Source: Aurantibacter_A sp965215845
GTDB taxonomy: Bacteria; Bacteroidota; Bacteroidia; Flavobacteriales; Flavobacteriaceae
NCBI GenBank assembly: GCA_965215845.1
Contig: CBDCEL010000003.1
Location: forward strand, 372,001-436,000
DNA: 64,000 nucleotides
Reading direction: 5' to 3'
Below the pieces are notes generated by a model. It was not told where the DNA came from. It did not search any database and was given only the letters and a program-made list of their open reading frames with translations. Made by a program: the position numbers and the translations under genes. This document shows positions 23,902-32,919 of the stretch, in pieces (position 1 is the first letter of the stretch; every line of letters starts with the position of its first letter).

Positions 23902-26900
23902 TTATTTGATTATTTGTTCAACGCTATACTGTTTGACAGTTCTTGAATGCTCCTCATTGTTTTTGAATACTGTTGTAGTTTGGGTAACTAAAAGACTCCT
24001 ATACTTTTCAGTTTTTTTAACCAATCCAAAGAAAGAGCTCTTAGTTCTGGTTTTTATCTTACCTTTTTCAACCAAAAACTTATCGGTTTTTGAAACATCA
24101 AATTCATCACTTTCATTACGAGACATAGTCGTGACTTGGCTGATGAAGTTATCCTCTACTGAAACAATCTGAGCTTCGTTTTCGTCAATAAAAAAGTTAT
24201 TCTCAGCATATGTTGGGTCTACGAACGAATATGTACCTGATTCTGCCGCATCCCTCCATAACGGATTTTTTGGCTCTGTGGCGGAAACATGAGGTCTCGA
24301 AGAAGGAAAACCTAAATCATTCCTTATGAACCTATTGGCTCCTGATGACAATAAACTTGTGGTCAAATCATGTCTAAATTCCGCATTACCTTCAGCCCAA
24401 CCAGTATCGCCGCCCCTCTGCCCTCTTGGAAATAGTCTTTGCCAACCGCTATTAGTCCTTCTCAAAATATCATTATCGGGATTATTCCTACTATCGTCAA
24501 CAGACCCATGTATCACCGAACTGTAGTTGAGCCTTGTTTCATACGGCCTGCCAGTTCTTGGGTCTATGGGGTCTTTTCCATCCGGATCGATGTATTTTAA
24601 TGGATTGTTTACAACATAAACATACGGAGAGAACTCACTATATTTATCAGCCATCGGATCGATGTTCATCCACCTGCCCAATTCGGGGTTATAATTCCTC
24701 GCCCCGAAGTCGTAGGTTCCAAGTCCCAGGCTTTCGTCAAGCTCCTTGCCCCCGAACATATACTTTTTCGCAACGGAGTTGCCCAACGGGCTTACGTTAT
24801 TGTTATAGCCCTGATGTGCCAATCCGAAAGGGTAATAGTTCGACTCCTTTACGATTTCGACCGTGCCGTTGTTATCGGTATAGCTCAGCCTGATATTTCC
24901 GAGGTGGTCGGTATAGTTATAGACATAGGTATATCCTCCGGTGCCGTCAGGCGTTACATAACCTTCCGGCGTATTGAAGAACTGCAGTTGGCCGTTCTCA
25001 TAGACATAGTTGCCCGCATAGTCGGTCACCACCGGGGTGCCCCCGCTACCGTTCGAATAGTCCCTGGCGGTCTTTTTGAGCTTCGTGCCGTCGGCGGCAT
25101 AGATATAGTCGATCGTGTTGTTGACCCCAATGTTCGCCTGGGTCACCTGTTCGGGCAGGTTCAGGTGGTTATAGGTGATCGAGGTGATATCCTTGTTGGA
25201 GTCGGTTGTCATGTTGCCGTTGGCGTCGTAGGTATAGTCGTTTCCGGTATTGGTACCGTTCGCGAACCCTTCCGCATTGCCGGAGGCATCGGCCACCTTC
25301 GCCAATCGGTTGCTGGCCTCTCCGTTCAGATAATCATAGTCAAGGGCGTCGATGGTACCGCCCACTCCTTTTCGTTGCAGCGTTTGGATGTTGCCGTTCT
25401 TGTCATAGGTCACCGGGCCGGTCAGGTTTCCGGAACCGTCATAGACCCCAAGGTCATAATTGTCCGTATTGTCCTTGGCGCCGATGATCCTGTTCAGGTC
25501 ATCATAGCTATAGGTATATTGGGTACTGACCGGGTTGCTTGTATTGTTCGAACTGGCCGTGGCCCAGGTCGTTTGGCTGATATTGCCGTTGAACAACGCC
25601 GTACCCGAGGTCGGATCGTTGTACTTGATCGCAAAGTCGAAGAGGTCGTTGTCGTTGTTGGCATCTTCGTTGATGGTCTTGAGCCATCCGCGAACGTTAT
25701 AACCGTAGTCCACCGTCTGCAGGGGGTTTGCCGGGGTGTTGCCGACCTCTTTTGACACCAGTTGCCCGATGCCGTCGTAGCTGTTAAAGGCGATCATCTC
25801 GGTATGGCCGTCCAATTCCTGTACCTGTTTTTTCAAACGGGCTGCAAGGTCATAACCGAAGCGGTCGACGGTCACGATGGCCGGATCGGTGCCCTTTTGG
25901 TGCGAGGTTTCCGTTTTGATGGCCTTGCCGGCATGGTCGAGTTCCGTTTGTAAGATATCCACCGTGCTAAGATAATCATTTTCAGACTGTGTAAAAATCG
26001 CCCTACGCTTTTTGTCATAGGCGGTCAGGGTGGTGATCCAGTCGGCGGTGGTCAATACTCTTACTTTAGTGACGGTAGCGAGCCCCTTGACGTTATCGGC
26101 CTGTGATTGGCCCAGAATGGCGCCCGATGGCTTGGTGATACCGTCCCTGGTGGTATCGTAACCGTCATAATAGTTGATCGTATGCAGTTCGGTAATGGCC
26201 GATATGACGGGGTAGCCCCCGGTGTCGTAATGAACAGGGGTTTGATCGATGGTCGTAGCCGTAGCCGTCGGGTTTGCCCATTGGGTACCGTGGCCATCGG
26301 CCGCCGTCTGTTCGGCCGCGCGCGTGCCCCCTGTCGCAAGACCTGTATAGGCGACCCGCCCAAAGGCGTCGTATTTGGTAAAGAGCCATTTGCCCTGGGC
26401 CTTTAGATTGGGGTCTTGGGTCATGATCGGGCGGTCGAGCTTGTCGTATACGATGGACTCCCAATCGTTGGCCGAGCCCTTGCCCGGCAGTTTTTTTTCG
26501 ACCAGGCGGTTGCGATGATCGTACCTGTACTGGTAACAGAGCTGGTCGAGCTCCGTTGTGCTGATTCCGTTGGCGACCGTTACCTTGGGCGGTACCACAA
26601 AGCTCAGGTTGCCATAGTCGTCGTACATGTAAAAGGTGTTATGGGCCGAACCGTTGTTATAGGTGCGCTTGAGCAGCACGCGCCCCCGCTTGTCGGTAAA
26701 CTCCTCGACGGTATGGTCGTTGCCAGTGGACCAGTTCTCGTCTTTGGTGACGTTCTTATAGAGCTCGCCCGCCCCATAGTTGCTTGTACTGGGCTGCAAT
26801 GTGGGCTCATAGATGCCATTGACAAAGGTGGTCGTTACATTGAAAAGGGGTACCTCGGTGGCATGGTTCGTCTGATAGTCGAAACGGATCTCATGGCCCG

Positions 26901-27573
26901 ACCCCATCTCCCAGTCCTCGCCCGGGGCGGCCTGTTTCAACACCCTGTTGAGCGGCGAGGGCTCGAACTCCTTTTGCGAGAACGGGTTGGGCGACGAGGG
27001 ATCGATGTCATCGGCATAATTGAGTTCGTAATAGTCGTCCGTCTTGCCCTCGGCATCGGTACGGAAGCTCCCGAGGCCGCCGTCGGCCCGATAGGGCAGC
27101 CATTCTTTTTCGGCGCGGCCGTAGGCGTCATAGCCGATATGGGTGACGATGTCGGTGCTATTGTCGTTGGGATCCTGCGAGGCCTTGATCGCCACCTGCT
27201 GCATGGGCCGGCCGAGGCCGTCGAAATAGGAGACCTGCTCGAGCACATCGTTCTCTGCAATCGGGTCATGCCCCGTCATCCCCCTTTGGTAGGTCCGGGT
27301 CAGGATGTAGTTCTCATCGCTCAACGCAATGGTGTTGTTATATGGAACGAAGGTGCCGTCGTCGATCTTGGCCAGAAAATCGGCGCCGTCAATGATATGG
27401 GTACCGGCCTTCAATAGGATGAAGTCCGTCGCCAAGAGGTTCGTCTGCCCCGAATTCGAATCGATGATGTAATCGGTCTGCCCGCTTTCGGGCTTTGTTA
27501 TCGAGGTGGGGGTCTGGGCGAGCGCCATCTGGCCCAGCAACAGGGTGGCAATATAGAGGTGGAACTTTTTCAT
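23902..27573 (-). CDS. DUF6443/RHS-repeat secreted protein with variable C-terminal toxin tip
   Basis: A 1223-residue protein. Residues 1-19 are a signal peptide (ending MALAQ). Residues about 30-170 match the DUF6443 domain (NYILTRTYQRG, VSYFDGLGRPMQQVAIKAS). YD/RHS repeats follow (YDAYGRAEKEW, KYDAFGRVAYTG, YDANGNMTTD), ending in the RHS core motifs DHLGNIRLSYTD, ESNYYPFGLAHQGYN, GGKELDESLGLGTYDFGARNYNP, GRWMNIDPMADKY and YIDPDGK near residue 1000. The final 223 residues after DPDGK are AT-rich, unrelated to other tips here and not a recognised toxin family; FFGLVKK and a Lys/Thr-rich end are notable. RHS shells of this type encapsulate C-terminal toxins. It begins 3 bp after the upstream RHS gene stop. 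Confidence 0.88.
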   Translation of the reverse strand: MKKFHLYIATLLLGQMALAQTPTSITKPESGQTDYIIDSNSGQTNLLATDFILLKAGTHIIDGADFLAKIDDGTFVPYNNTIALSDENYILTRTYQRGMTGHDPIAENDVLEQVSYFDGLGRPMQQVAIKASQDPNDNSTDIVTHIGYDAYGRAEKEWLPYRADGGLGSFRTDAEGKTDDYYELNYADDIDPSSPNPFSQKEFEPSPLNRVLKQAAPGEDWEMGSGHEIRFDYQTNHATEVPLFNVTTTFVNGIYEPTLQPSTSNYGAGELYKNVTKDENWSTGNDHTVEEFTDKRGRVLLKRTYNNGSAHNTFYMYDDYGNLSFVVPPKVTVANGISTTELDQLCYQYRYDHRNRLVEKKLPGKGSANDWESIVYDKLDRPIMTQDPNLKAQGKWLFTKYDAFGRVAYTGLATGGTRAAEQTAADGHGTQWANPTATATTIDQTPVHYDTGGYPVISAITELHTINYYDGYDTTRDGITKPSGAILGQSQADNVKGLATVTKVRVLTTADWITTLTAYDKKRRAIFTQSENDYLSTVDILQTELDHAGKAIKTETSHQKGTDPAIVTVDRFGYDLAARLKKQVQELDGHTEMIAFNSYDGIGQLVSKEVGNTPANPLQTVDYGYNVRGWLKTINEDANNDNDLFDFAIKYNDPTSGTALFNGNISQTTWATASSNNTSNPVSTQYTYSYDDLNRIIGAKDNTDNYDLGVYDGSGNLTGPVTYDKNGNIQTLQRKGVGGTIDALDYDYLNGEASNRLAKVADASGNAEGFANGTNTGNDYTYDANGNMTTDSNKDITSITYNHLNLPEQVTQANIGVNNTIDYIYAADGTKLKKTARDYSNGSGGTPVVTDYAGNYVYENGQLQFFNTPEGYVTPDGTGGYTYVYNYTDHLGNIRLSYTDNNGTVEIVKESNYYPFGLAHQGYNNNVSPLGNSVAKKYMFGGKELDESLGLGTYDFGARNYNPELGRWMNIDPMADKYSEFSPYVYVVNNPLKYIDPDGKDPIDPRTGRPYETRLNYSSVIHGSVDDSRNNPDNDILRRTNSGWQRLFPRGQRGGDTGWAEGNAEFRHDLTTSLLSSGANRFIRNDLGFPSSRPHVSATEPKNPLWRDAAESGTYSFVDPTYAENNFFIDENEAQIVSVEDNFISQVTTMSRNESDEFDVSKTDKFLVEKGKIKTRTKSSFFGLVKKTEKYRSLLVTQTTTVFKNNEEHSRTVKQYSVEQIIK

Positions 27574-27576
27574 GGT

Positions 27577-30500
27577 CTATTGTTGGTTTTTGTAATGGTA
27601 TTCATAGTCGGTCACCAGGTTGTTATCGGCGTCCCTGACGGCCTCGAGCCGGTTAAAGGCGTCGTATTCGTAGTGCATGGTGTAGCCACTGGGATCGGTC
27701 ATGCTAGTGACCCCGACCATGGGGTCATAGGTATAGGTGCTGACCAGCGAATTGGCAAGGCCCGAGCGCAGCGCATTGGCCTGTGCAACGCTGAGTCCGC
27801 CAGACCCTAGGTCGAAACCGGTATCCAAAATATTCTCCACGGCGGTATAGGTGGCGTTCTCCACCTTGGCCACGGGGAACTGGCCTTCATAACCCCAGAC
27901 GTAAACCGTTGTGGGTCCGTCTGCCTTTGACACGACCAACGGGTTGCCCTCGGCATCATATCGTTCGTAAACGATGCGATCTTCCATGGGGTTGTCGTTG
28001 GTATCGTAACTTCCCTTTAGGGTAAGTACCTTCTCTGGCAACACAAAATCGGTACCCGAAGGAAGACCAAGGTCGGCATCCCAGTTCTTATAGATCGTTC
28101 GGTTCACGGTTCTTGACAGTACGGTGCTGCTTGCATCGGTAATCGAGGTCTCTACTTGAATGGGTTCGGTCATACGATGCTGGTCACCACTGTTCAACTT
28201 GACGATCGCGTTTCTTTGGGTCAGGTCTGGATAGGGCTCCCCCAAAGGGGTGCCATCACCCAGATCATCGGGGTAGAACATTTTTGTGACCACGGTCTTG
28301 CCATCGCTGGTACCGATCTCAGTGCGGGTCGGCATCAAATGGGCCAGGTTTTCATAGAAATGATCGGTGGTAGTGATCACCGGGTCTTGCCCAGAGATAT
28401 CATAGACCTTTTCTATCGTCTTGTCGAGTACCTTGCGGCCCACCGATTTCTTGGCCACATAGTAGTTGAAAACGTAGCTAGCCGGGTCGTTCAACGGATC
28501 GAAGGGTGTATTAAAAGAGTTTTGGTAGTGTGCGTTCGAATGGGTCGTAGGATCCGCTACATTGGCGAAGATATAGTTGTGCTTTATCTCCGATGGTAAT
28601 AGGGTCTGATACTCCAGCGAATCGACCTTGACCCTGAGATAGGTAGGGTTCGCCACGGTGCCCGTTCTTTTAAAGGTTTCCTTGAGGGCCAGGGTTCCGT
28701 ACTGCCAGTCATCGCTCCGGTAATATGAAAAGTCATCGTCTTGCATGACACTGATCAGCCCTGCGAATATTCCGGTAGTGTTGGCCTGGGCATGCTTGAA
28801 AGGGGCCGGCCCAGAAACGCCGCTTCCCAATATACGTTGTGGGGAAACGGTGTTATAGGTATAGACCTGCTTTCCCGAATCGGTGCCCGATCCATTGTCC
28901 CAAAGATATTCGGTGACCTTGCCGTATTCCACGACCGGTCTATTGATAAGGTTGTTGTTGTAATATTCCTCGGTGCTCAGCCGCAACTGGGTATCACCGT
29001 TGGGTTGCAGAAAATATTTGCCATAGGCCTTTTCCCTAAAGGGCCTTAGCACGTTCTCATTTTCATAGACAAATTCTTTTTGGGTCACCGGATCGTTCTG
29101 CACCCCATCGTAGTTCTTGATGGATTTCACCCTCAGCCCGCCAAGGTACTCGGTTACGACCTGCGTCTGTGAGGGCCCTGGTACGTTCCACGTTACCACG
29201 GCCGTGGTAAAGGCACAATTGTAGACCCCGGGGTTGGATCCTATGCGATAGTCATATACCTTCAAAGTATAGACGGTGTTGGTGCTCAGGTTGACGGTGT
29301 AATGCTGCTGTTCGCTGTCCGTTGCCGTTTGCGAGGTCGGGTAATAGGTCTGCCCGTCAAATTCCACTCTGGTCGCAGTGCCATTGGTCGATGTGGCGCC
29401 AGAAAAGGTCATCGAGAGCTGCCCGTCCCCTACCAGTGAACTATCCGTGGTAAAGGTCACCTCTGCATATGAGGGGCCATAGGTCTCACAGCCGGGGCCG
29501 TAGGCCTGTGCCGATTTGTGCTTTGGTATGGTCGTGTTCACATCAATGGTTCTTTCGTATTGGTTGGCCTCCAGTTCAAAAACGGTCTCCCCCCCGGTCG
29601 GGTAGGTGATTTTCTCAAGTGCCGCCGCTTTCATGGCATTCGGGTCGGCCTCACGATCGCCATTGCCCACGTCATAATCCCTTGCGGGGACCCCGCTGAC
29701 ATAATAGGTGCCTTCGGTTCTGGGCATGAAGCTTCCTTGATTGTTGTTCGCATAGCCCCATTGGTCTTGCGAGGTACTGCCCCGCAGCGGTAATTGCGTT
29801 GCATTGTAATGCAGTAAGTATTTTCCTCCGATGCCGCCGATGCCCATGACGACCTCGTCAAGGCGAAGGGTTTTTTTACGGCTGTCGACCATTCTCGAGT
29901 GCATAAAGGAGTTCTCGGCGGTTATGGAAGTGGAGTATCCGCCCGGATAGAACCCTCCCTGCCGTTGAAAATAGCTGTATACAAAATCGGCTTCGTTGAT
30001 CTTTACCGCATTTGGACTACCAAAATCACCGGAGAACACCTCAATCTTGTCGAGCTGGAACTCGTCCACCAAATCTTGTCGGTTCAAGGACGAGGTAAAG
30101 ATCACATGGCCATTGTCGAATTCGATGCGCTCCAAGAATTTTTGGTCTATGAACTGGGCGGCGGGGTAATTTCCAAGGATCAATGGGGCCGTATTGGCAA
30201 TGGCATTGTCACCCGAGGCCACCGGATAGTCTAGACTCGTTCGGTCTTTGTACCTAAAACGTATGGTATCTGTGCCTTGGGACGAGACCATCTCGGTTAG
30301 GTACCAGGCACTCACATATTGGTAGGCACTGAGATGATCTGATGAGGGAATCCAACTTTCTTCGACGGCATCATGGTACTGACCGCCCTCTATAACTATC
30401 GATTTTCCGAATATCAACTGTGTTCCATCGGGGGCGATGACCTTGATCTGATCTTGGCCCAAGACTTCGACCTTTGCCACTTGTCGATCATTGAAAACGG

Positions 30501-31014
30501 CAAGGCCCCCATTGTTGGGATCTAATTGAAAGGTGCCGCTTAGGCCCGGGGCATTTATTACGAATTCGTCGGGCTGTGAATCTTCAAGACCTTTCCAGCA
30601 GTCATAGATATAGAAGAAATTAGTGGAATCGAAGGCGGCGTTCTCCAAATCGAGTATATTCTGTGTGTTGAGGAGGTCATCGGGAATTCCCTTGACGTTC
30701 CTCACGATGGCCCCGCCGGCATTGAGGGTCCACCCCAAACCGGACCAAGATGCCAGTTCGTTTACCTTTACACCTCCTGTATTATAAGTCAGGGACAAGG
30801 GCAGTTGTTGCTTACCGGTGGCGATCGTATGGATCGGTATGGCGACATTTGCCGTGCCCAGGTTGTGATTGACCGGAAAGGTGCCATATTCGCCCAGGCT
30901 GGCCGAATTCGGTGATACGGGACTATAGACCGATAGCTCGGGAGAAAGGTTTTGTCCCATGCTGAGCACACCATAAAACAGTAAGGTCGCGGTTAAAATT
31001 CTATATAATCTCAT
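27577..31014 (-). CDS. Large RHS/YD-repeat secreted protein, partner of the toxin-bearing RHS protein
   Basis: A 1145-residue protein with a signal peptide (ending GVLSMGQ near residue 21). The N-terminal part (PVNHNLGTANVAIPIHTIATGKQQLPLSLTYNTGGVKVNELASWSGLGW, quoted as a region) is the SpvB/TcaC-like opening known from Bacteroidota YD-repeat proteins: an exposed shell with a lead-in of beta strands. The middle is a large beta-rich region with PRTEGTYYVSG and ITYPTGGETVFELEAN. The C-terminus carries RHS repeats (RIVYERYDAEGNPLV, YTYDPMVGVTSM, HYEYDAFNRLEAVRD). It has no toxin tip and ends where the next RHS gene begins, so the two probably assemble as a two-part shell. GC-rich compared with the toxin tips. 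Confidence 0.82.
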   Translation of the reverse strand: MRLYRILTATLLFYGVLSMGQNLSPELSVYSPVSPNSASLGEYGTFPVNHNLGTANVAIPIHTIATGKQQLPLSLTYNTGGVKVNELASWSGLGWTLNAGGAIVRNVKGIPDDLLNTQNILDLENAAFDSTNFFYIYDCWKGLEDSQPDEFVINAPGLSGTFQLDPNNGGLAVFNDRQVAKVEVLGQDQIKVIAPDGTQLIFGKSIVIEGGQYHDAVEESWIPSSDHLSAYQYVSAWYLTEMVSSQGTDTIRFRYKDRTSLDYPVASGDNAIANTAPLILGNYPAAQFIDQKFLERIEFDNGHVIFTSSLNRQDLVDEFQLDKIEVFSGDFGSPNAVKINEADFVYSYFQRQGGFYPGGYSTSITAENSFMHSRMVDSRKKTLRLDEVVMGIGGIGGKYLLHYNATQLPLRGSTSQDQWGYANNNQGSFMPRTEGTYYVSGVPARDYDVGNGDREADPNAMKAAALEKITYPTGGETVFELEANQYERTIDVNTTIPKHKSAQAYGPGCETYGPSYAEVTFTTDSSLVGDGQLSMTFSGATSTNGTATRVEFDGQTYYPTSQTATDSEQQHYTVNLSTNTVYTLKVYDYRIGSNPGVYNCAFTTAVVTWNVPGPSQTQVVTEYLGGLRVKSIKNYDGVQNDPVTQKEFVYENENVLRPFREKAYGKYFLQPNGDTQLRLSTEEYYNNNLINRPVVEYGKVTEYLWDNGSGTDSGKQVYTYNTVSPQRILGSGVSGPAPFKHAQANTTGIFAGLISVMQDDDFSYYRSDDWQYGTLALKETFKRTGTVANPTYLRVKVDSLEYQTLLPSEIKHNYIFANVADPTTHSNAHYQNSFNTPFDPLNDPASYVFNYYVAKKSVGRKVLDKTIEKVYDISGQDPVITTTDHFYENLAHLMPTRTEIGTSDGKTVVTKMFYPDDLGDGTPLGEPYPDLTQRNAIVKLNSGDQHRMTEPIQVETSITDASSTVLSRTVNRTIYKNWDADLGLPSGTDFVLPEKVLTLKGSYDTNDNPMEDRIVYERYDAEGNPLVVSKADGPTTVYVWGYEGQFPVAKVENATYTAVENILDTGFDLGSGGLSVAQANALRSGLANSLVSTYTYDPMVGVTSMTDPSGYTMHYEYDAFNRLEAVRDADNNLVTDYEYHYKNQQ

Positions 31015-31119
31015 TGTGGTATTTTATTTTGATTGGTAGCGCCCCATGGCACGATAGCCCTATGGCGCCATCGTCAACCTGATCGGACGTAAATGATACT
31101 GGCGAAATAAGAACTTGGT

Positions 31120-32232
31120 CTATTTGCTCTTTTCGAGTGTCGATACCTTGTCTCGAAGGTCGTCTATCGCTTGCTGCTGCTGGAGAACGTACAGGGTCAG
31201 TTCCTCGATCTTTTCGAGCAGTTTCATGTTCCACTGGCCCAGTTCGATGCCCTTGGCCCGTACTTCCGCGGCGGAGGGAACATTGATCAGGTGGCCTTTC
31301 TCATCGATGTGCCGACCGACCTCCTCGAGCGTGGGCAGCGGGTAGTCCTTCAAAAAGACGTAGTCGGCCCCCGAGGCCTCGACCTTGATCTCGTTGGCCC
31401 TGACCTTTCCGACCACGTCGAGCCGCCATTCGGATCCCGGGTGGGTAGTGCCGATACCGACGTTGCCCCCCACGATGCCCAGGTCCTCGCTGCCGTTCAT
31501 GAGGATCCGCATGTCGTAGTCCGTAGTGGGGTCGTTCGAGAAATCGATATAGGGCCACTGTGTGCCGCGCAGCTCGATCGCCGCCCCCTGGTCGGTCTTC
31601 AGGGTGGCGCCCGAAGTGCCCCATTTGACATCCCCGTCGGCATAGCTGATATCGTTACCGGTCTTGGTCCAATAGCCGCCGGTGGTGCCGCCGCCGGAGG
31701 TCGCCTCAACTACCTCGATGGCACTGATTATGGGATCCCCGGTGCTGGCCACAAAATCAATGGTCAGCTCGCCGTCGCTGACGGTCACGGTATGAACGGG
31801 GCTGTATAGGTTGTTTTGGCCGACTTCGGCCAATATGTCCAGGTCGTCCTCGACCAGTTGCCCCTCGATGCTCACATCGAAAACACGGCTGCCGACGCCA
31901 CCGCTGCCGCTCACCCCGAAATAGATTTCAAGAAAGCGCAGGGTAACATCATAGTCCCCATTGGCAACGGGGATCTTATAGTCCATGATATGCGAGCCCG
32001 TGGTGGGGGTCTTCGTATATCGAATGCTCTTAAAAGGTTGGGGATTGGTCACGTGGGAACTGGAGTAGGTCAGCTCACCGCTGTAGTACTGATCTGCAGC
32101 ATAGGTGATGCTGTTGTAAGTGACACTGCCCGAGTTTCCGCAATTGATGTAAATGGGTGATTGTTGTGCGAAAGTGATCGCTGGCAATAGGAACAGGCCC
32201 AATACAGCCAAAAGGCCGTTTCGTTTTTTCAT
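31120..32232 (-). CDS. Malectin-like / tail-fibre-like secreted protein at head of RHS operon
   Basis: About 370 residues from Met 32232 (signal peptide MKKRNGLLAVLGLFLLPAIT). Residues about 25-160 match a malectin-type carbohydrate-binding domain (IYINCGNSGSVTY, YTKTPTTGSHIMDYKIPVANGDYDVTLRFLEIYFG in part, VFDVSIEGQ). After a Gly/Thr linker come a short-repeat segment (GNVGIGTTHPGSEWRLDVVGKVRANEI) typical of bacteroidotan tail-fibre-like proteins, and a C-terminal coiled coil (MKLLEKIEELTLYVLQQQQAIDDL). It is the first gene of the RHS operon, so a role in target binding or trimeric assembly is plausible. Confidence 0.8.
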   Translation of the reverse strand: MKKRNGLLAVLGLFLLPAITFAQQSPIYINCGNSGSVTYNSITYAADQYYSGELTYSSSHVTNPQPFKSIRYTKTPTTGSHIMDYKIPVANGDYDVTLRFLEIYFGVSGSGGVGSRVFDVSIEGQLVEDDLDILAEVGQNNLYSPVHTVTVSDGELTIDFVASTGDPIISAIEVVEATSGGGTTGGYWTKTGNDISYADGDVKWGTSGATLKTDQGAAIELRGTQWPYIDFSNDPTTDYDMRILMNGSEDLGIVGGNVGIGTTHPGSEWRLDVVGKVRANEIKVEASGADYVFLKDYPLPTLEEVGRHIDEKGHLINVPSAAEVRAKGIELGQWNMKLLEKIEELTLYVLQQQQAIDDLRDKVSTLEKSK

Positions 32233-32592
32233 GTTTTTTGTTTTAAGGTTGAAATTGAAGTTCAAGCGAGCGCCCAAGAGGTCGGGCACATGGGTATGGA
32301 TAAGATGCATCCCTGGGGGTTTTTGGTCGGTTATTAAAATATATTCCTACAAATTTTCGTAGGTTTTTCATTTTGTTTACAAGACGAATATTATTGTTAT
32401 TTAATTAAGAATATATTTTTTGTTGTGAAGTACTTGAAAATTGTTGTGAAGGAATTCATCGATGAAGTGAAGGAAAAAATCGTTGTATGGCACATACGGT
32501 TCGATGAAAATGTTGGATAGCGTATGGAAAATGTGAAGATCTACCAGTAGAATCTTGAGGTATATTCAAGCGGCACAGGTTTAAAGACTGCC

Positions 32593-32613
32593 TGCGAAGT
32601 TATAAACTTCGCA
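32593..32613. repeat. REP-like palindrome 1
   Basis: Perfect palindrome TGCGAAGTT-ATA-AACTTCGCA within a larger shared unit starting TTTAAAGACTGCC. The outer 9-bp arms equal those of the IS1 terminal repeats at 20.2 and 20.9 kb. Confidence 0.7.
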
Positions 32614-32670
32614 AAGCGTAATCTGCACGACCTTGAGGAAAATTAAACAGTCCAGGATTTAAAGACTGCC

Positions 32671-32691
32671 TGCGAAGTTATAAACTTCGCA
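32671..32691. repeat. REP-like palindrome 2
   Basis: Identical to palindrome 1 and 78 bp from it, with shared flanks (TTTAAAGACTGCC before, AAAGC after). The unit between the copies (CTTGAGG...CAGG) also recurs, so the 78 bp appear tandemly duplicated. Confidence 0.7.
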
Positions 32692-32724
32692 AAGCATCAG
32701 AACAGGACAGGACAGGATTAAAAA

Positions 32725-32745
32725 TGCGAAATTGCAAACTTCACA
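32725..32745. repeat. Degenerate palindrome 3
   Basis: TGCGAAATT-GCA-AACTTCACA: same pattern as palindromes 1 and 2 with two substitutions in the arms. Decayed copy. Confidence 0.45.
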
Positions 32746-32830
32746 AAACAATACGATTCAAAGGGATTGTCGCTAGCGGTCCTTTATACGGTACATAAAC
32801 TTCAGACCGCTCCAATCCTTATCAATAGCA
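32744..32830 (-). repeat. Duplicated 3' end of the DUF3052 gene
   Basis: Aligns without gaps to 32891-32977 at 79 of 87 positions (offset 147 bp). The target covers the last 58 bp of the DUF3052 gene plus 29 bp downstream. The copy keeps the end of the reading frame (WSGLKFMYRIKDR) but has no gene body, so it is a remnant. Confidence 0.8.
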
Positions 32831-32843
32831 TTTAAAGACTACC

Positions 32844-32864
32844 TGTGAAGTTATAAACTTCGCA
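32844..32864. repeat. REP-like palindrome 4
   Basis: TGTGAAGTT-ATA-AACTTCGCA, one arm base changed, again preceded by TTTAAAGACTACC. It lies between the duplicated gene end and the DUF3052 gene itself. Confidence 0.6.
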
Positions 32865-32919
32865 GAGCATCGGCCTCGTTGCGAACCTCTCAAAACAACA
32901 CGATTCAAGGGGATTGTGG

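Larger units (their letters stand above)
32233..32919. other. Intergenic region with palindromes and duplicated gene end
   Basis: This 687-bp region upstream of the RHS operon has no supported gene. It carries four palindromes of the form TGCGAAGTT-N3-AACTTCGCA (listed separately) and an 87-bp copy (32744-32830) of the 3' end of the DUF3052 gene. The first 350 bp before 32580 are AT-rich and should include the promoter of the RHS operon. Confidence 0.6.

Noticed and set aside
24814..27417. Long plus-strand open frames across the RHS genes
   Set aside because: They are antisense shadows of GC-rich RHS coding DNA; the minus frame has signal peptide and domain motifs.
32580..32870. Possible CRISPR array from repeated palindromes
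   Set aside because: Only four copies, irregular spacing, related spacers, and no cas genes; fits REP-like elements better.
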